A DNA stretch of 64,000 nucleotides, taken from Alphaproteobacteria bacterium. GTDB lineage: Bacteria; Pseudomonadota; Alphaproteobacteria; Micropepsales; Micropepsaceae. The stretch is taken from contig JAJPHG010000021.1 of NCBI GenBank assembly GCA_021325375.1, forward strand, positions 30,243 through 94,242, read 5' to 3'. The first letter of the stretch is position 1. Every line of letters starts with the position of its first letter. Shown here piece after piece: positions 38,914 through 47,065 of this stretch. The notes under the pieces are model-generated. The model saw only the letters and a program-made list of their open reading frames with translations, had not been told where the DNA came from and did not search any database. Both the position numbers and the translations under genes were made by a program.

Positions 38914-39236
38914 TTGAGCGATCGGCGGATCATCCTCATGCCGCTTGCGAAACGAGATTTGCGCGGCATATGGCGATACATAAAGCGTGAGAATTCCGAA
39001 CTCGTCGCGGATCTCGTCATCGGTCGCATCTACGGCGTGCCCGATGTGTTGGCGGCAGCGCCGCGCATCGGCCGAGCGCGCAAGGACCTTCCCGGCGAAC
39101 CGCGCAGTTTTCCGGTCCGCCCTACTCGATATTTTACGTGCCGAAGACGGAGAGGGCTGGCATCGTGGTCTGGCGCGTGTTGCACGGCGCGCGCGATTTG
39201 AAACTGATCGTGAAGCGGCCGAAGGACATGAAATGA
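38914..39236 (+). pseudogene. RelE/ParE family toxin, frameshifted
   Basis: The reading frame from TTG 38914 (or ATG 38938) gives [20 protein letters not shown] up to RSFPVRP, a ParE-type toxin, and then goes out of frame. The frame one base back continues [20 protein letters not shown], then [17 protein letters not shown] and a stop at 39236. The break is at the C-run CGCCCTAC (39118-39125), so one C is missing. As written the toxin C-terminus is lost, including the late Arg/His. The antitoxin upstream is intact. The original stop overlaps the gpx ATG. Confidence 0.75.
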
Positions 39237-39709
39237 CCTCCATCTACGACTTCACCGCCAAGACGCTGGCAGGCAAGAACGCGTCCCTTGGCGACTACAA
39301 GGGACAGGTTCTGCTCATCGTCAACACGGCGAGCAAATGCGGGTTCACGCCGCAATATGAGGGGCTGGAGAAGCTCTATGAGGCGCTTCACCCCAAGGGG
39401 CTGAGCGTGCTCGGCTTCCCCTGCAACCAGTTCGGCGCGCAGGAGCCGGGTGGCGCGGACGAGATCGGCCAATTCTGCCAGGTCAATTACGGCGTCAGCT
39501 TCCCGATGTTCGCCAAGATCGACGTCAACGGAGCGGACGCGCACCCGCTCTACAAATTTCTCAAGCACGAGAAGAAGGGTCTCCTCGGCGGCCGCATCAA
39601 CTGGAACTTCACCAAATTCCTCGTCGACCGCGCGGGCCAGGTCGTCGCGCGCTATGCGCCGGTGAAGAAGCCGCAAGCGCTCGAAGAGCCGATCGCGAAG
39701 CTGCTGTAG
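39233..39709 (+). CDS. gpx: glutathione peroxidase
   Basis: 158 residues. [20 protein letters not shown] contains the peroxidatic Cys; [12 protein letters not shown] gives the Gln and [10 protein letters not shown] the Trp-Asn of the catalytic group. The gene reduces peroxides with thiols. Its ATG overlaps the TGA of the in-frame continuation of the frameshifted toxin (ATGA), so it may once have been translated by coupling to it. It converges with the VOC gene 3 bases beyond. Confidence 0.92.
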   Translation: MTSIYDFTAKTLAGKNASLGDYKGQVLLIVNTASKCGFTPQYEGLEKLYEALHPKGLSVLGFPCNQFGAQEPGGADEIGQFCQVNYGVSFPMFAKIDVNGADAHPLYKFLKHEKKGLLGGRINWNFTKFLVDRAGQVVARYAPVKKPQALEEPIAKLL

Positions 39710-39712
39710 CCC

Positions 39713-40081
39713 CTACCCCGTCTTGCGCTCGATGAAGCGAATGCGGTTGCCGAACGGATCCCACACCTGGATCAGGCGGCCGAAGAATTCGTCGCTAAGG
39801 CCGGGGCGCATGTGGCCATAATTCTTCGCAGCCAGCTCGCGGTGATAGTCCTCGATGCCGGTCATGATCACCTGGATCACTGCGCCGGGGCTGCCGTCGC
39901 CGTGATGCTCGCTGAGATGAAACTGCAGCGGCCCGCGCGAAACCTGGGCATAGAGCGGCGCGCGCTCGTCGAAGCGATGCTCCCAATCCCACGCGAAGCC
40001 GAGATAGCCGACATAGAACTCCTTGGCTTTGGCGACGTCGAAGATGCGGATGACGGGGACGAGGGAGAGGAATTCGCTCAT
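39713..40081 (-). CDS. VOC superfamily protein (glyoxalase/bleomycin-resistance-like)
   Basis: 122 residues with the two beta-alpha-beta-beta-beta units: LVPVIRIFDVAKAKEFYVGY and, later, VIMTGIEDYHRELAAKNYG with IQVWDPFGNRIRFIE. Metal ligands are suggested by the His and Glu in FHLSEHHGD and FIER. The substrate is unknown. ATG 40081 has GAAGGA 8 bases ahead. A 23-base perfect tandem duplication lies just upstream. Confidence 0.8.
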   Translation of the reverse strand: MSEFLSLVPVIRIFDVAKAKEFYVGYLGFAWDWEHRFDERAPLYAQVSRGPLQFHLSEHHGDGSPGAVIQVIMTGIEDYHRELAAKNYGHMRPGLSDEFFGRLIQVWDPFGNRIRFIERKTG

Positions 40082-40102
40082 GCGCGCGATCCTTCGTTTC
40101 AT

Positions 40103-40148
40103 GCTCGCAAGCGTCAAGGGCGACAGCTCGCAAGCGTCAAGGGCGACA
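40103..40148. repeat. two-copy 23-bp tandem repeat
   Basis: GCTCGCAAGCGTCAAGGGCG plus ACA is repeated exactly twice, 22 bases upstream of the VOC start. It probably arose by replication slippage and may move the distance between promoter and gene. Confidence 0.9.
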
Positions 40149-40189
40149 GAACGTTTGACCCATTTCCTGGGCATTAAATCATGCTCGCG

Positions 40190-40216
40190 GGGGTTGCAGA
40201 GATATTTCGCAACCCC
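40190..40216. other. stable hairpin in an otherwise gene-poor gap
   Basis: GGGGTTGC / GCAACCCC, 8 perfect pairs with an 11-base loop. It lies in the 540-base gap between the VOC start (40081) and the phoB stop (40621), which contains only this hairpin, the tandem repeat and the repeat at 40493; no convincing gene was seen. A small RNA is possible but unsupported. Confidence 0.35.
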
Positions 40217-40492
40217 ATATCCGTGTCGGTATCACAAGGAGACCGGACCAAGCCATGCGGGATCGTCGCGCGCGATCCGCGAACGACGTCGGGACATACA
40301 GGGCAAGGATGCGGCCTGACGCGCATCCGTGGCGCGCATGCGCTCGTCAAGGCCCGTGGGAGAAGCCTAGGTGCGGATAAGCGCGAAGGGAGTTGAATGC
40401 TCGCCTTCGCCCGCCTGCCGTAGCTTCGAGGATGAGGCGGGCGCGGGATCGGCGTCCGCCTTGTTGCTGTTTGGGGCGGGATCCAAACGGCA

Positions 40493-40605
40493 CGTCGTGT
40501 TTCGAGGCTCGCTGCGCTCGCACCTCAACATGACGTGCCTACTGATGGAACAAACAAACGCGTCATGCTGAGGTGCACCGCGAAGCGGTGCCTCGAAGCA
40601 TGACC
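40493..40605. repeat. CGTCATG(C/T)TGAGGTGC inverted pair
   Basis: The two units, 40493-40535 and 40561-40605, are inverted relative to each other. Each reads CGTCATG(C/T)TGAGGTGC, a hairpin (GCACCGCGAAGCGGTGC in the second), CCTCGAA(G/A)CA(T/C)GAC. It lies after the phoB stop, and could serve as a transcription end for the pho genes. Confidence 0.65.
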
Positions 40606-40620
40606 CCTCCGATTGAAGCC

Positions 40621-41316
40621 CTACGCCCCCAGCGTGTCGTCCAGCGAATAGCCGGCGGAGCGCACCGTGCGGATCGGGTCCTTGACGCCTTCGACGTTCA
40701 GCGCCTTGCGCAGGCGGCCGACATGGACGTCGACGGTGCGCGCCTCGACATAGACGTCGCTGCCCCACACCGCGTCGAGCAATTGCTCGCGCGAGAAGAC
40801 GCGGCCGGGATGCTGGATCAGGTGGTCGAGCAGCTTGTACTCGGTCGGGCCGAGATGGACTTCCTTGCCGGCGCGGCGCACGCGGTGGGCGGCGCGGTCC
40901 ATCTCGATGTCGCCGATGGCGATGACGTCCTCGGCCAGGCTCGGGCGGATGCGGCGCATCACGGCGCGCAGCCGCGCGAGCAGCTCGGTCATCGAGAACG
41001 GCTTGGTCAGGTAGTCGTCGGCGCCGGTGTCGAGGCCGCGGATGCGGTCGGTCTCCTCGCCGCGCGCGGTGAGCATGATGATGGGGACGTTGCGCGTCTC
41101 CTGGCGCGAGCGCAGCCGGCGGCAGACCTCGATGCCGGAAAGCTGCGGCAGCATCCAGTCGAGGAGGACCAGATCGGGCTTCTCCTCGGCGGCGACCAGC
41201 AGCGCTTCCTCGCCGTCGCGGGCTTCCACGACGCGATAGCCCTCGCGTTCCAGATTGTAGCGCAGCAGGGTGACCAGCGCGCCCTCGTCCTCGGCAACCA
41301 GCACGTTCGGTTTCAT
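40621..41316 (-). CDS. phoB: phosphate regulon response regulator PhoB
   Basis: 231 residues. The receiver has VLVAEDEG, phospho-acceptor Asp53 in LVLLDWMLP and the Lys in YLTKPF; the C-terminal OmpR-type winged helix contains VFSREQLLDAVWG and RTVDVHVGRLRKALN. PhoB activates genes with Pho boxes in phosphate shortage. It is the last gene of phoR-phoU-phoB, and a Pho box precedes phoU. The pst transporter genes that usually lie between phoR and phoU are not in the cluster. Confidence 0.94.
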   Translation of the reverse strand: MKPNVLVAEDEGALVTLLRYNLEREGYRVVEARDGEEALLVAAEEKPDLVLLDWMLPQLSGIEVCRRLRSRQETRNVPIIMLTARGEETDRIRGLDTGADDYLTKPFSMTELLARLRAVMRRIRPSLAEDVIAIGDIEMDRAAHRVRRAGKEVHLGPTEYKLLDHLIQHPGRVFSREQLLDAVWGSDVYVEARTVDVHVGRLRKALNVEGVKDPIRTVRSAGYSLDDTLGA

Positions 41317-41324
41317 GGCGCTCG

Positions 41325-42062
41325 CTACTCTCGCTCGAAGGGCACGCGGGTCTCGCTCGTCGTGTCGGCCTTGGGCCGTTCGGTCGCGAGATGACCACCG
41401 CTCACCATGTGATAGACGACCTCGGCGATGTTCGTGGCGTGGTCGCCGGTGCGCTCGATGTTCTTGGCGACGAAGAGAAGATGCGTGCACAGCCCGATCG
41501 TGCGCGGATCCTCCATCATGTAGGTGAGGAGCTCGCGGAACAGGCTGTTGTAGGTCTCGTCGATCTCGCCGTCGTGGCGCCACACGGTCTCCGCGCCGCT
41601 CGAGTCGCGGTCGGAATAGGCGTCGAGCACGTGCTTGAGCTGCGCCAAGGCCTGGCGGCCCATGCGCGCGAGGCTTTGGGTGAGGCGGATCGGCGGCTCG
41701 CGGTTGAGCACGATGGCGCGCTTGGCGATGTTCTTGGCGAGGTCGCCGATGCGCTCGAGCTCGTTGGCGATCTTGATCGCCGCCAGCGTCTCGCGCAGGT
41801 CGACCGCCATGGGCTGGCGCAGCGCCAAAAGCTTCAGCGCCTGGTCCTCGATGGATTGCTGGAGCTGGTCGATCTGGCGGTCGCCGCCGACCGCGCCTTC
41901 GGCCAGCGCGGTGTCGCGCTTGGCGATGGCCTCGATCGCGTCGGCAAGCTGGGCCTCCGCCATGCCGCCCATCTGCGCCACGCTGGCGGCGAGCGATTCG
42001 AGCTTTTCGGTGAAGGCCTTGACGGTGTGATCGGTCATGTCGTTCGCTCGTGTCCGCGCCAT
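41325..42062 (-). CDS. phoU: phosphate signaling regulator PhoU
   Basis: 245 residues, made of two PhoU repeats of three-helix bundles, with metal-binding clusters in IANELERIGDLAKNIAKRA and VAKNIERTGDHATNIAEVV. PhoU links phosphate transport state to PhoR. The start at 42062 (MARTRAND..) is supported by AAGGA 8 bases ahead; the internal ATG at 42038 has a weaker site. A Pho box lies 40-68 bases upstream. It is 8 bases before phoB. Confidence 0.93.
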   Translation of the reverse strand: MARTRANDMTDHTVKAFTEKLESLAASVAQMGGMAEAQLADAIEAIAKRDTALAEGAVGGDRQIDQLQQSIEDQALKLLALRQPMAVDLRETLAAIKIANELERIGDLAKNIAKRAIVLNREPPIRLTQSLARMGRQALAQLKHVLDAYSDRDSSGAETVWRHDGEIDETYNSLFRELLTYMMEDPRTIGLCTHLLFVAKNIERTGDHATNIAEVVYHMVSGGHLATERPKADTTSETRVPFERE

Positions 42063-42101
42063 GCGGTACGTCCTTGAGTAGGTTGGATGCGCCAAGCTTG
42101 T

Positions 42102-42130
42102 GCGACAGTTCTATGACATTTCCGTGACAG
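42102..42130 (-). promoter_or_regulatory. Pho box, three heptamers
   Basis: On the minus strand CTGTCAC-GGAA-ATGTCAT-AGAA-CTGTCGC: three heptamers, each 11 bases apart, matching the CTGTCAT-N4 PhoB consensus. The first two overlap the last codons of phoR (stop at 42111). It lies 40 bases upstream of the phoU start, so it probably activates phoU-phoB from within phoR. Confidence 0.8.
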
Positions 42131-43385
42131 CCGCATCCCGCACGGCCGGCAGAAATACCCTGAACGTGCTGCCCTCGCCCGGCCGGCTCTCGATCAGAAG
42201 GCGGCCCTGGTGGCGGTTGACGATGTGCTTGACGATGGCGAGGCCAAGCCCGGTGCCGCCCTTCTCGCGGCTGCGCTTCACGTCGACGCGATAGAAGCGC
42301 TCAGTCAGCCGCGGCACGGCGGCCTGGGGGATGCCCTCGCCGTCGTCGCGGACGCCGGCGATCAGCATCTGCTCGGCGCCGCGCCCGGTGCCCGCGGCGC
42401 CCAGCTCGAGGCTCACCCAGACATGCCCACCCTGGCGGCCGTATTTGATCGCGTTGTGGATCAGGTTCTGGAAGACCTGGATCAGCTCGTCGCGCTCGCC
42501 GACGGCCGGGGGCAGGCCCTTCGGCGCCGAGATCTCGAGCGTGATGTCGTCGGCGGCGGCAAGCGGGGCGAGCGCCGCGACCGCTTCGCGCAGCAACGCC
42601 TCGAGCGAGGTCTCGCCCGACGGCGGCACGTGCTCGTTCTGCTCGATGCGCGTGAGCGAGAGCAGATCGTCGATCAGCCGGCGCATGCGCTCCGCCTCGA
42701 CGGTCATGATCCCCAAGAACTGCTCGCGCGCCGCCATGTCGTCCCGGGCATGGCCGCGCAGCGTGTCGATGAAGCCCGAAAGCGCTGCGAGCGGCGTGCG
42801 CAGCTCGTGGCTGGCATTGGCCACGAAGTCGGCGCGCATCTGCTCGGCGCGCTTCATCGCGGTCAGGTCGTGCAGCAGAAGGATCGTGAGCGCGGGCTCG
42901 CGTCCGGCGCGCGCGACATGGGCCTGATAGTTGCGCTGCACCGGAACCGGCAGCGTGAATTCCACCGACGTCGTCTCGCCCGTCGCCATGGTGCGGCGCA
43001 CGGCCTCCAGCACCGAGGGCGTGCGCAAGAGCGCCGAGACGTGCTTGCGCTCCGCGTCGATGCCGATCACGCCGTGCATCGCGCGGTTGGCGAACATCAC
43101 CCGCCCGGTCGCGTCGATCAGCATCAAGGGATCGGGCAGACGCTCGAACACGTCGCGCGCCATCGGCGGCAGGCCGGGGACCGCGGAGGAATCCGCCGCG
43201 CGGTCGGCACTGCGCGCCGGGCGCATGCCGAGCGAGGCGATGCTCACGACGACGGCGAGCGCGGCCACGCCCGCCAGCGCCCACCAGGTCCTGTCGGCGC
43301 CCAACGCGCCCATGAGCAGAAGCGCCGCCAGCATGCCTGCGGCCAGCGACCACGCGATGCTGCGAATGCTCGTCAAACCCGTCAT
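42111..43385 (-). CDS. phoR: phosphate regulon sensor histidine kinase PhoR
   Basis: 424 residues. Two transmembrane helices (about residues 10-30 and 35-54) are followed by a PAS domain (about 75-170). The dimerisation helix has His193 in NASHELRTPLAALSGF, and the ATP-binding domain contains IHNAIKYGRQGG and GTGLGLAIVKHIVNRH. PhoR phosphorylates PhoB when phosphate is short. The last codons carry the Pho box for phoU. No pst genes follow. Confidence 0.93.
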   Translation of the reverse strand: MTGLTSIRSIAWSLAAGMLAALLLMGALGADRTWWALAGVAALAVVVSIASLGMRPARSADRAADSSAVPGLPPMARDVFERLPDPLMLIDATGRVMFANRAMHGVIGIDAERKHVSALLRTPSVLEAVRRTMATGETTSVEFTLPVPVQRNYQAHVARAGREPALTILLLHDLTAMKRAEQMRADFVANASHELRTPLAALSGFIDTLRGHARDDMAAREQFLGIMTVEAERMRRLIDDLLSLTRIEQNEHVPPSGETSLEALLREAVAALAPLAAADDITLEISAPKGLPPAVGERDELIQVFQNLIHNAIKYGRQGGHVWVSLELGAAGTGRGAEQMLIAGVRDDGEGIPQAAVPRLTERFYRVDVKRSREKGGTGLGLAIVKHIVNRHQGRLLIESRPGEGSTFRVFLPAVRDAAVTEMS

Positions 43386-43420
43386 GCGCTCCCGCCCGAT
43401 TCGGCGAAGACTAGCACACG

Positions 43421-44203
43421 CTAGTCACGGCGCATGGCGGCATTCAGCCCGTTCGGGATCAGCGAGGGCACGGCGAGCGGCTCCGAACCGCCATCGGCGA
43501 GGAACGCCTGCGCCAGCTCGTAGGTCCGGTTGAGTGACACTTTTGCGACGCCGGTACCCGCGCTCAGCCGGCGCACGCCGATCTCCTTCAGCCGCGCGGC
43601 GGACGGAAGCCCCGGCATCGCGATCACATTGAGCGGCGCATCTATCGCTTTGACGAGACGGACCAGCAGCGCATCCTCGCCCGCGAACGGCACGAAGATC
43701 GAATCCGCGCCGGCGTCGCTATAGAGCCGCGCGCGGCGCACCGTCTCCTCATACGCCGCCTCGCCGCTCGCGAGGTTGTGAAGATAGACGTCGGTGCGCG
43801 CGTTGATCCAGATCTCGTCGCCGTGCTGCGCCTTGATCGCCTTGATCTTGTCGCGCAGCAGGTCGGGCGCGCCAGTGCCGTCCTCGATGTTGATCCCCGC
43901 GGCACCGGCATCGATCAGATATTCGACATTGTCGGCTACTGTGTCTTCGCCCGCATATCCGGCCTCGATGTCGGCGGTGATCGGGACCGACACCACGCGC
44001 CGGATCTCGCGCACCGTGTTCATGAGGATGTCGAAGGGCAGCGCCTCGCCGTCCGGGTAGCCGTGCGCCCATGCGACCGCGGCGCTCGACGTCGCGATGG
44101 CTTTGGCGCCCGCGAGCTCGATCACGCGCGCGCTGCCCGCGTCCCAGGCATTGGGCAGGATCAGCAGATCGGGGCCTTGATGGAGTGTCGCAAAAGGATT
44201 CAT
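43421..44203 (-). CDS. isocitrate lyase/PEP mutase family protein
   Basis: 260 residues of the PEP mutase/isocitrate lyase superfamily TIM barrel: LILPNAWDAGSARVIELAGA, PITADIEAGYAGEDTVADNV with the metal-binding acids and INIEDGTG. It may cleave or make C-C or C-P bonds in a small acid; the Cys of isocitrate lyase is not seen in the expected loop, so the activity is not known. Its ATG overlaps the stop of the ogt-type gene (ATGA), placing it in the DNA repair operon. Confidence 0.8.
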   Translation of the reverse strand: MNPFATLHQGPDLLILPNAWDAGSARVIELAGAKAIATSSAAVAWAHGYPDGEALPFDILMNTVREIRRVVSVPITADIEAGYAGEDTVADNVEYLIDAGAAGINIEDGTGAPDLLRDKIKAIKAQHGDEIWINARTDVYLHNLASGEAAYEETVRRARLYSDAGADSIFVPFAGEDALLVRLVKAIDAPLNVIAMPGLPSAARLKEIGVRRLSAGTGVAKVSLNRTYELAQAFLADGGSEPLAVPSLIPNGLNAAMRRD

Positions 44204-44748
44204 CGTCGTGCTTTCCGTTGGAAGAGGTCGTGGCCCGCGTGACGCGCCTCGTGCTCGAGCAGCCAGCGCTTGCGCGGCAGGCCGCCACCATAGCCGGTCA
44301 GCGAGCCGTCGTGGCCGACGACGCGATGGCACGGCACGACCAGACTCACCGGGTTCTGGCCGTTGGCGAGGCCGACGGCACGCACGGCCGCGGGCAGGCC
44401 GATCTTCTTCGCCAGCGCGCCATAGGACGTCGTCGTGCCCGCCGGGATCCTGCGCAATGCCTTCCACACCTTGTTCTGGAACGGCGTGCCGCCGAACGCG
44501 ACATTCAGCGTGTCGATGCCGAAGACGTCTCCGTCGAAATAGTCCTTGAACGCCTTGACATGGTCGAAGGCGTTGCGCTTCTCGCGCAACGTGAAATGCT
44601 TATAACGCTGCTTGAGCGCCGCTTCCCAGCGATGTGCGGGATCGTCCCAATAGAACAGCCGCATTGCGCCCTCGTCGTCGCTGACGATCACGCCCTCGCC
44701 GAGCGGCGTGGGGAAGCGGTCGACCTGCAGGGCGAGCGCGTCAGCCAC
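44200..44748 (-). CDS. ogt: methylated-DNA-[protein]-cysteine S-methyltransferase
   Basis: 182 residues. The acceptor Cys is in NPVSLVVPCHRVVGHDGS, and TPFQNKVWKALRRIPAGTT is the helix-turn-helix wing. It removes methyl groups from O6-methylguanine directly. The GTG start at 44748 overlaps the TGA of the ada/alkA-type gene by 8 bases. It follows that gene in one operon with a PEP mutase-like gene. Confidence 0.9.
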   Translation of the reverse strand: MADALALQVDRFPTPLGEGVIVSDDEGAMRLFYWDDPAHRWEAALKQRYKHFTLREKRNAFDHVKAFKDYFDGDVFGIDTLNVAFGGTPFQNKVWKALRRIPAGTTTSYGALAKKIGLPAAVRAVGLANGQNPVSLVVPCHRVVGHDGSLTGYGGGLPRKRWLLEHEARHAGHDLFQRKARR

Positions 44749-46207
44749 CGGCGGCCTCCGCGTCCGACGTCCACAGATGCTGTGCCGCATAGGCCCGCCA
44801 CGGCCGCCACGCCTCGGCGCGCGCGAGCAACGCCTTGGGCGTTGGCCGCCCGCCTTTCTCCGCCACGACGGGATGGCGCAGCAGGGCGACGTCGGCCGCC
44901 GGGAACGCGTCGCTGTCGCGAAGCGCGCGCAACGCCCAATACTGCGCCGTCCAGGGACCGAAGCCCGGCAGCGCCAGAAGCCGTTCCAGCGCCTCGTCGA
45001 ACGTGCCGACGGGATCGAGCAGCCTGGGATCGTCCTTCGCGGCTTGCGCGAGCGCGATGAGGGCTGCGATACGCGCCTTCGGCATCGGCATGGTGGACAG
45101 ATCGGTCGCCACGACGTGCGCGGCATTGGGAAAGACCTTCGACAGCCGCGCGTCGCCTGTCACATCGGCGCTCACCGCGACGCCAGCGCGCACGACGAGA
45201 TGGCCCGCGAGCTTGCGCGCCGCCGTGACGGTCACCTGCTGGCCGAAGATCGCCCGGCAGGCGAGCTCGAACCCGTCCCATGCGCCTGGCGTGCGCAATC
45301 CGGGCCGCTTGGAGACGAGTGGCGCAAGGCCCGCGTCGCTAGAGAGATGCGCGCCGATCGAGGCGACGTCCGCATCGAGATCGAACAGGCGCCTGAGCCG
45401 CGCGACGATGGAGAGCAGCGCGCGCACTTTGGGAAAGCGGATCGTCGCGACCAGATGGTTGCGTCCGGGCGCAACCTCGACGCTGCCGTACGCGCCGTCG
45501 ATCTCGATGGTGCGCATATAGCGGCCGTTCTCGACGAGCTCGACGCCCTCGATCGCGCGAGTGCCGAGGAACGACACGATCGCATCCCAGTCGTAAGGCG
45601 CGCTATAGCCGAGCTTGAGCGTCGTGGTCGACAGCGGCGCGCTGCGGCGCCTGCGAAGCTCGCTCGGCGCGCGACGGTAGAGCTTGCGGAACGCGTCGTT
45701 GAACCGCCGCACGCTGCCGAAGCCCGACGCGGCCGCGATGTCGGTCATCGACAGCTGCGTATCCTGGATGAGCTGTTTGGCGAAGAGGATGCGCCGCGTC
45801 TGCGCCACCGCGATCGGCGGCGCGCCCAGATGCTGGTCGAACAGGCGGCGAAGCTGGCGCTCGCCGACGCCGAGCCGTTCCGCCAATGCCTCGACGCCGG
45901 ACTCGCCGTCGAGCAACCCTTCGCTGATCAAGGCCAGCGCGCGCGAAACCGTGTTCGAGGTCCCGCGCCAGGCGGCCGCGTCCGGCGAGATCTCCGGGCG
46001 GCACCTGAGACAGGGCCGGAAGCCCGCCTCCTGCGCCGCCGCGGCGCTCGGGTAGAAGCGCACATTGGCTTGCTTGGGCGTACGGGCTGGGCAGATGGGG
46101 CGGCAATAGATTCCCGTGCTCGTCACGGCGACGAAGATGCGCCCGTCGAGGGCGGGATCGCGCGTCTTGAGCGCGCGGTAGCAGATGTCGTTCGGGGGTA
46201 AGGTCAT
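44741..46207 (-). CDS. alkA: Ada-AraC-AlkA fusion: alkylation-response activator and 3-methyladenine glycosylase
   Basis: 488 residues. Domain order: Ada zinc domain (about 10-75) with four Cys in GIYCRPICPARTP and FRPCLRCRPE, an AraC-type helix-turn-helix (about 85-180: LAERLGVGERQLRRLFDQH), an AlkA N-domain and a helix-hairpin-helix GPD glycosylase (LPGFGPWTAQYWALRAL, catalytic Asp in FPAADVALLRHP). It senses methyl phosphotriesters by self-methylation, activates the operon, and removes alkylated bases. The Ada methyltransferase domain is not in this protein but is supplied by ogt next door. Confidence 0.92.
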   Translation of the reverse strand: MTLPPNDICYRALKTRDPALDGRIFVAVTSTGIYCRPICPARTPKQANVRFYPSAAAAQEAGFRPCLRCRPEISPDAAAWRGTSNTVSRALALISEGLLDGESGVEALAERLGVGERQLRRLFDQHLGAPPIAVAQTRRILFAKQLIQDTQLSMTDIAAASGFGSVRRFNDAFRKLYRRAPSELRRRRSAPLSTTTLKLGYSAPYDWDAIVSFLGTRAIEGVELVENGRYMRTIEIDGAYGSVEVAPGRNHLVATIRFPKVRALLSIVARLRRLFDLDADVASIGAHLSSDAGLAPLVSKRPGLRTPGAWDGFELACRAIFGQQVTVTAARKLAGHLVVRAGVAVSADVTGDARLSKVFPNAAHVVATDLSTMPMPKARIAALIALAQAAKDDPRLLDPVGTFDEALERLLALPGFGPWTAQYWALRALRDSDAFPAADVALLRHPVVAEKGGRPTPKALLARAEAWRPWRAYAAQHLWTSDAEAAGG

Positions 46208-46349
46208 GGCCGCGACTATGATGCACCAAGCGGCCGGCGTCTGGCCATTTTCGGACGCGTATGGCGGCTGCGCGCAGGGGGCATATTCCCGTGATTGACA
46301 TTTCCCGGGCCGCCCGCCCAGGCTTCGCCGTCCGGCGCGGGAGAACACG

Positions 46350-46988
46350 ATGATCACGGTTTACGGTGCATTTCCCACGCGATCCTTTCGCGTGATCTGG
46401 GCGCTGGAGGAACTGGGCAAGGACTATCAGCTTCGCCCCGTCGATCTGCGCAACCGGATGGCGGATGCGGAGTTCCTCGCGCTCAACCCGTCCGGCTTCC
46501 TTCCGGCGATGCGGGACGGCGACGTCACGATGGTCGATTCCATCGCCATGCTCGAATATCTGATCGCGCGCTACGATGGCGGCGGCCTTCTTGCGCCGGC
46601 CGCGAGCGATCCGAGCTTCCCCGACTACCAGCAGTTCCTCCATCTGGGAGAATCCGGGCTCGCGGCGTTTCTCAACGTCATCGTCGGCAGCAGGTTCATG
46701 GCGCCGGAAGCCGAGAAGGACAATTTCGGCGCGCGCATCGCCGCGCGGATATTCGACAGCCGCCTTGCGCTCGTCGCGCGCCAGCTCGGCCACGCGCCGA
46801 TGATGGCGGGCGACCGTTTCAGCGCGGCCGACATCTCCGTCGTCTACGCGCTCGGCATGGCGGAGCGGCTCGGCTTGGGCGACAAGCTCGGACCCGAGAT
46901 CGCGGACTATCGCGCCCGCATGGCCGCGCGCCCTGCTTTCAAGCGCGCAAGCGGGAAATGGGCGCCGGCCGCTCCTCCGGCGAGTTGA
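46350..46988 (+). CDS. glutathione S-transferase family protein
   Basis: 212 residues. The thioredoxin-like N-domain has YGAFPTRSFRVIWALEELG and the substrate-binding loop NPSGFLPAMRDGDVTMVDSI; the helical C-domain ends with a YRARMAARPAFKRA block. The Ser/Thr or Cys that activates glutathione is likely in the PTRSFR part. Substrate unknown. It is divergent from the alkA-type gene and upstream of the GPH transporter. Confidence 0.87.
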   Translation: MITVYGAFPTRSFRVIWALEELGKDYQLRPVDLRNRMADAEFLALNPSGFLPAMRDGDVTMVDSIAMLEYLIARYDGGGLLAPAASDPSFPDYQQFLHLGESGLAAFLNVIVGSRFMAPEAEKDNFGARIAARIFDSRLALVARQLGHAPMMAGDRFSAADISVVYALGMAERLGLGDKLGPEIADYRARMAARPAFKRASGKWAPAAPPAS

Positions 46989-47065
46989 CATTTCGTCAGC
47001 CCGTAAAGCAGTCTCATTTCAAAGGGTTGAAACCACGCCCAAAGAGGCGCGGCCGGGAGGAGTGC

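Noticed and set aside
40255..40380. 41-residue ORF after AAGGAG
   Set aside because: The AAGGAG is 13 bases from the ATG, the peptide is Arg/Pro-rich with no features, and codon use is like non-coding DNA.
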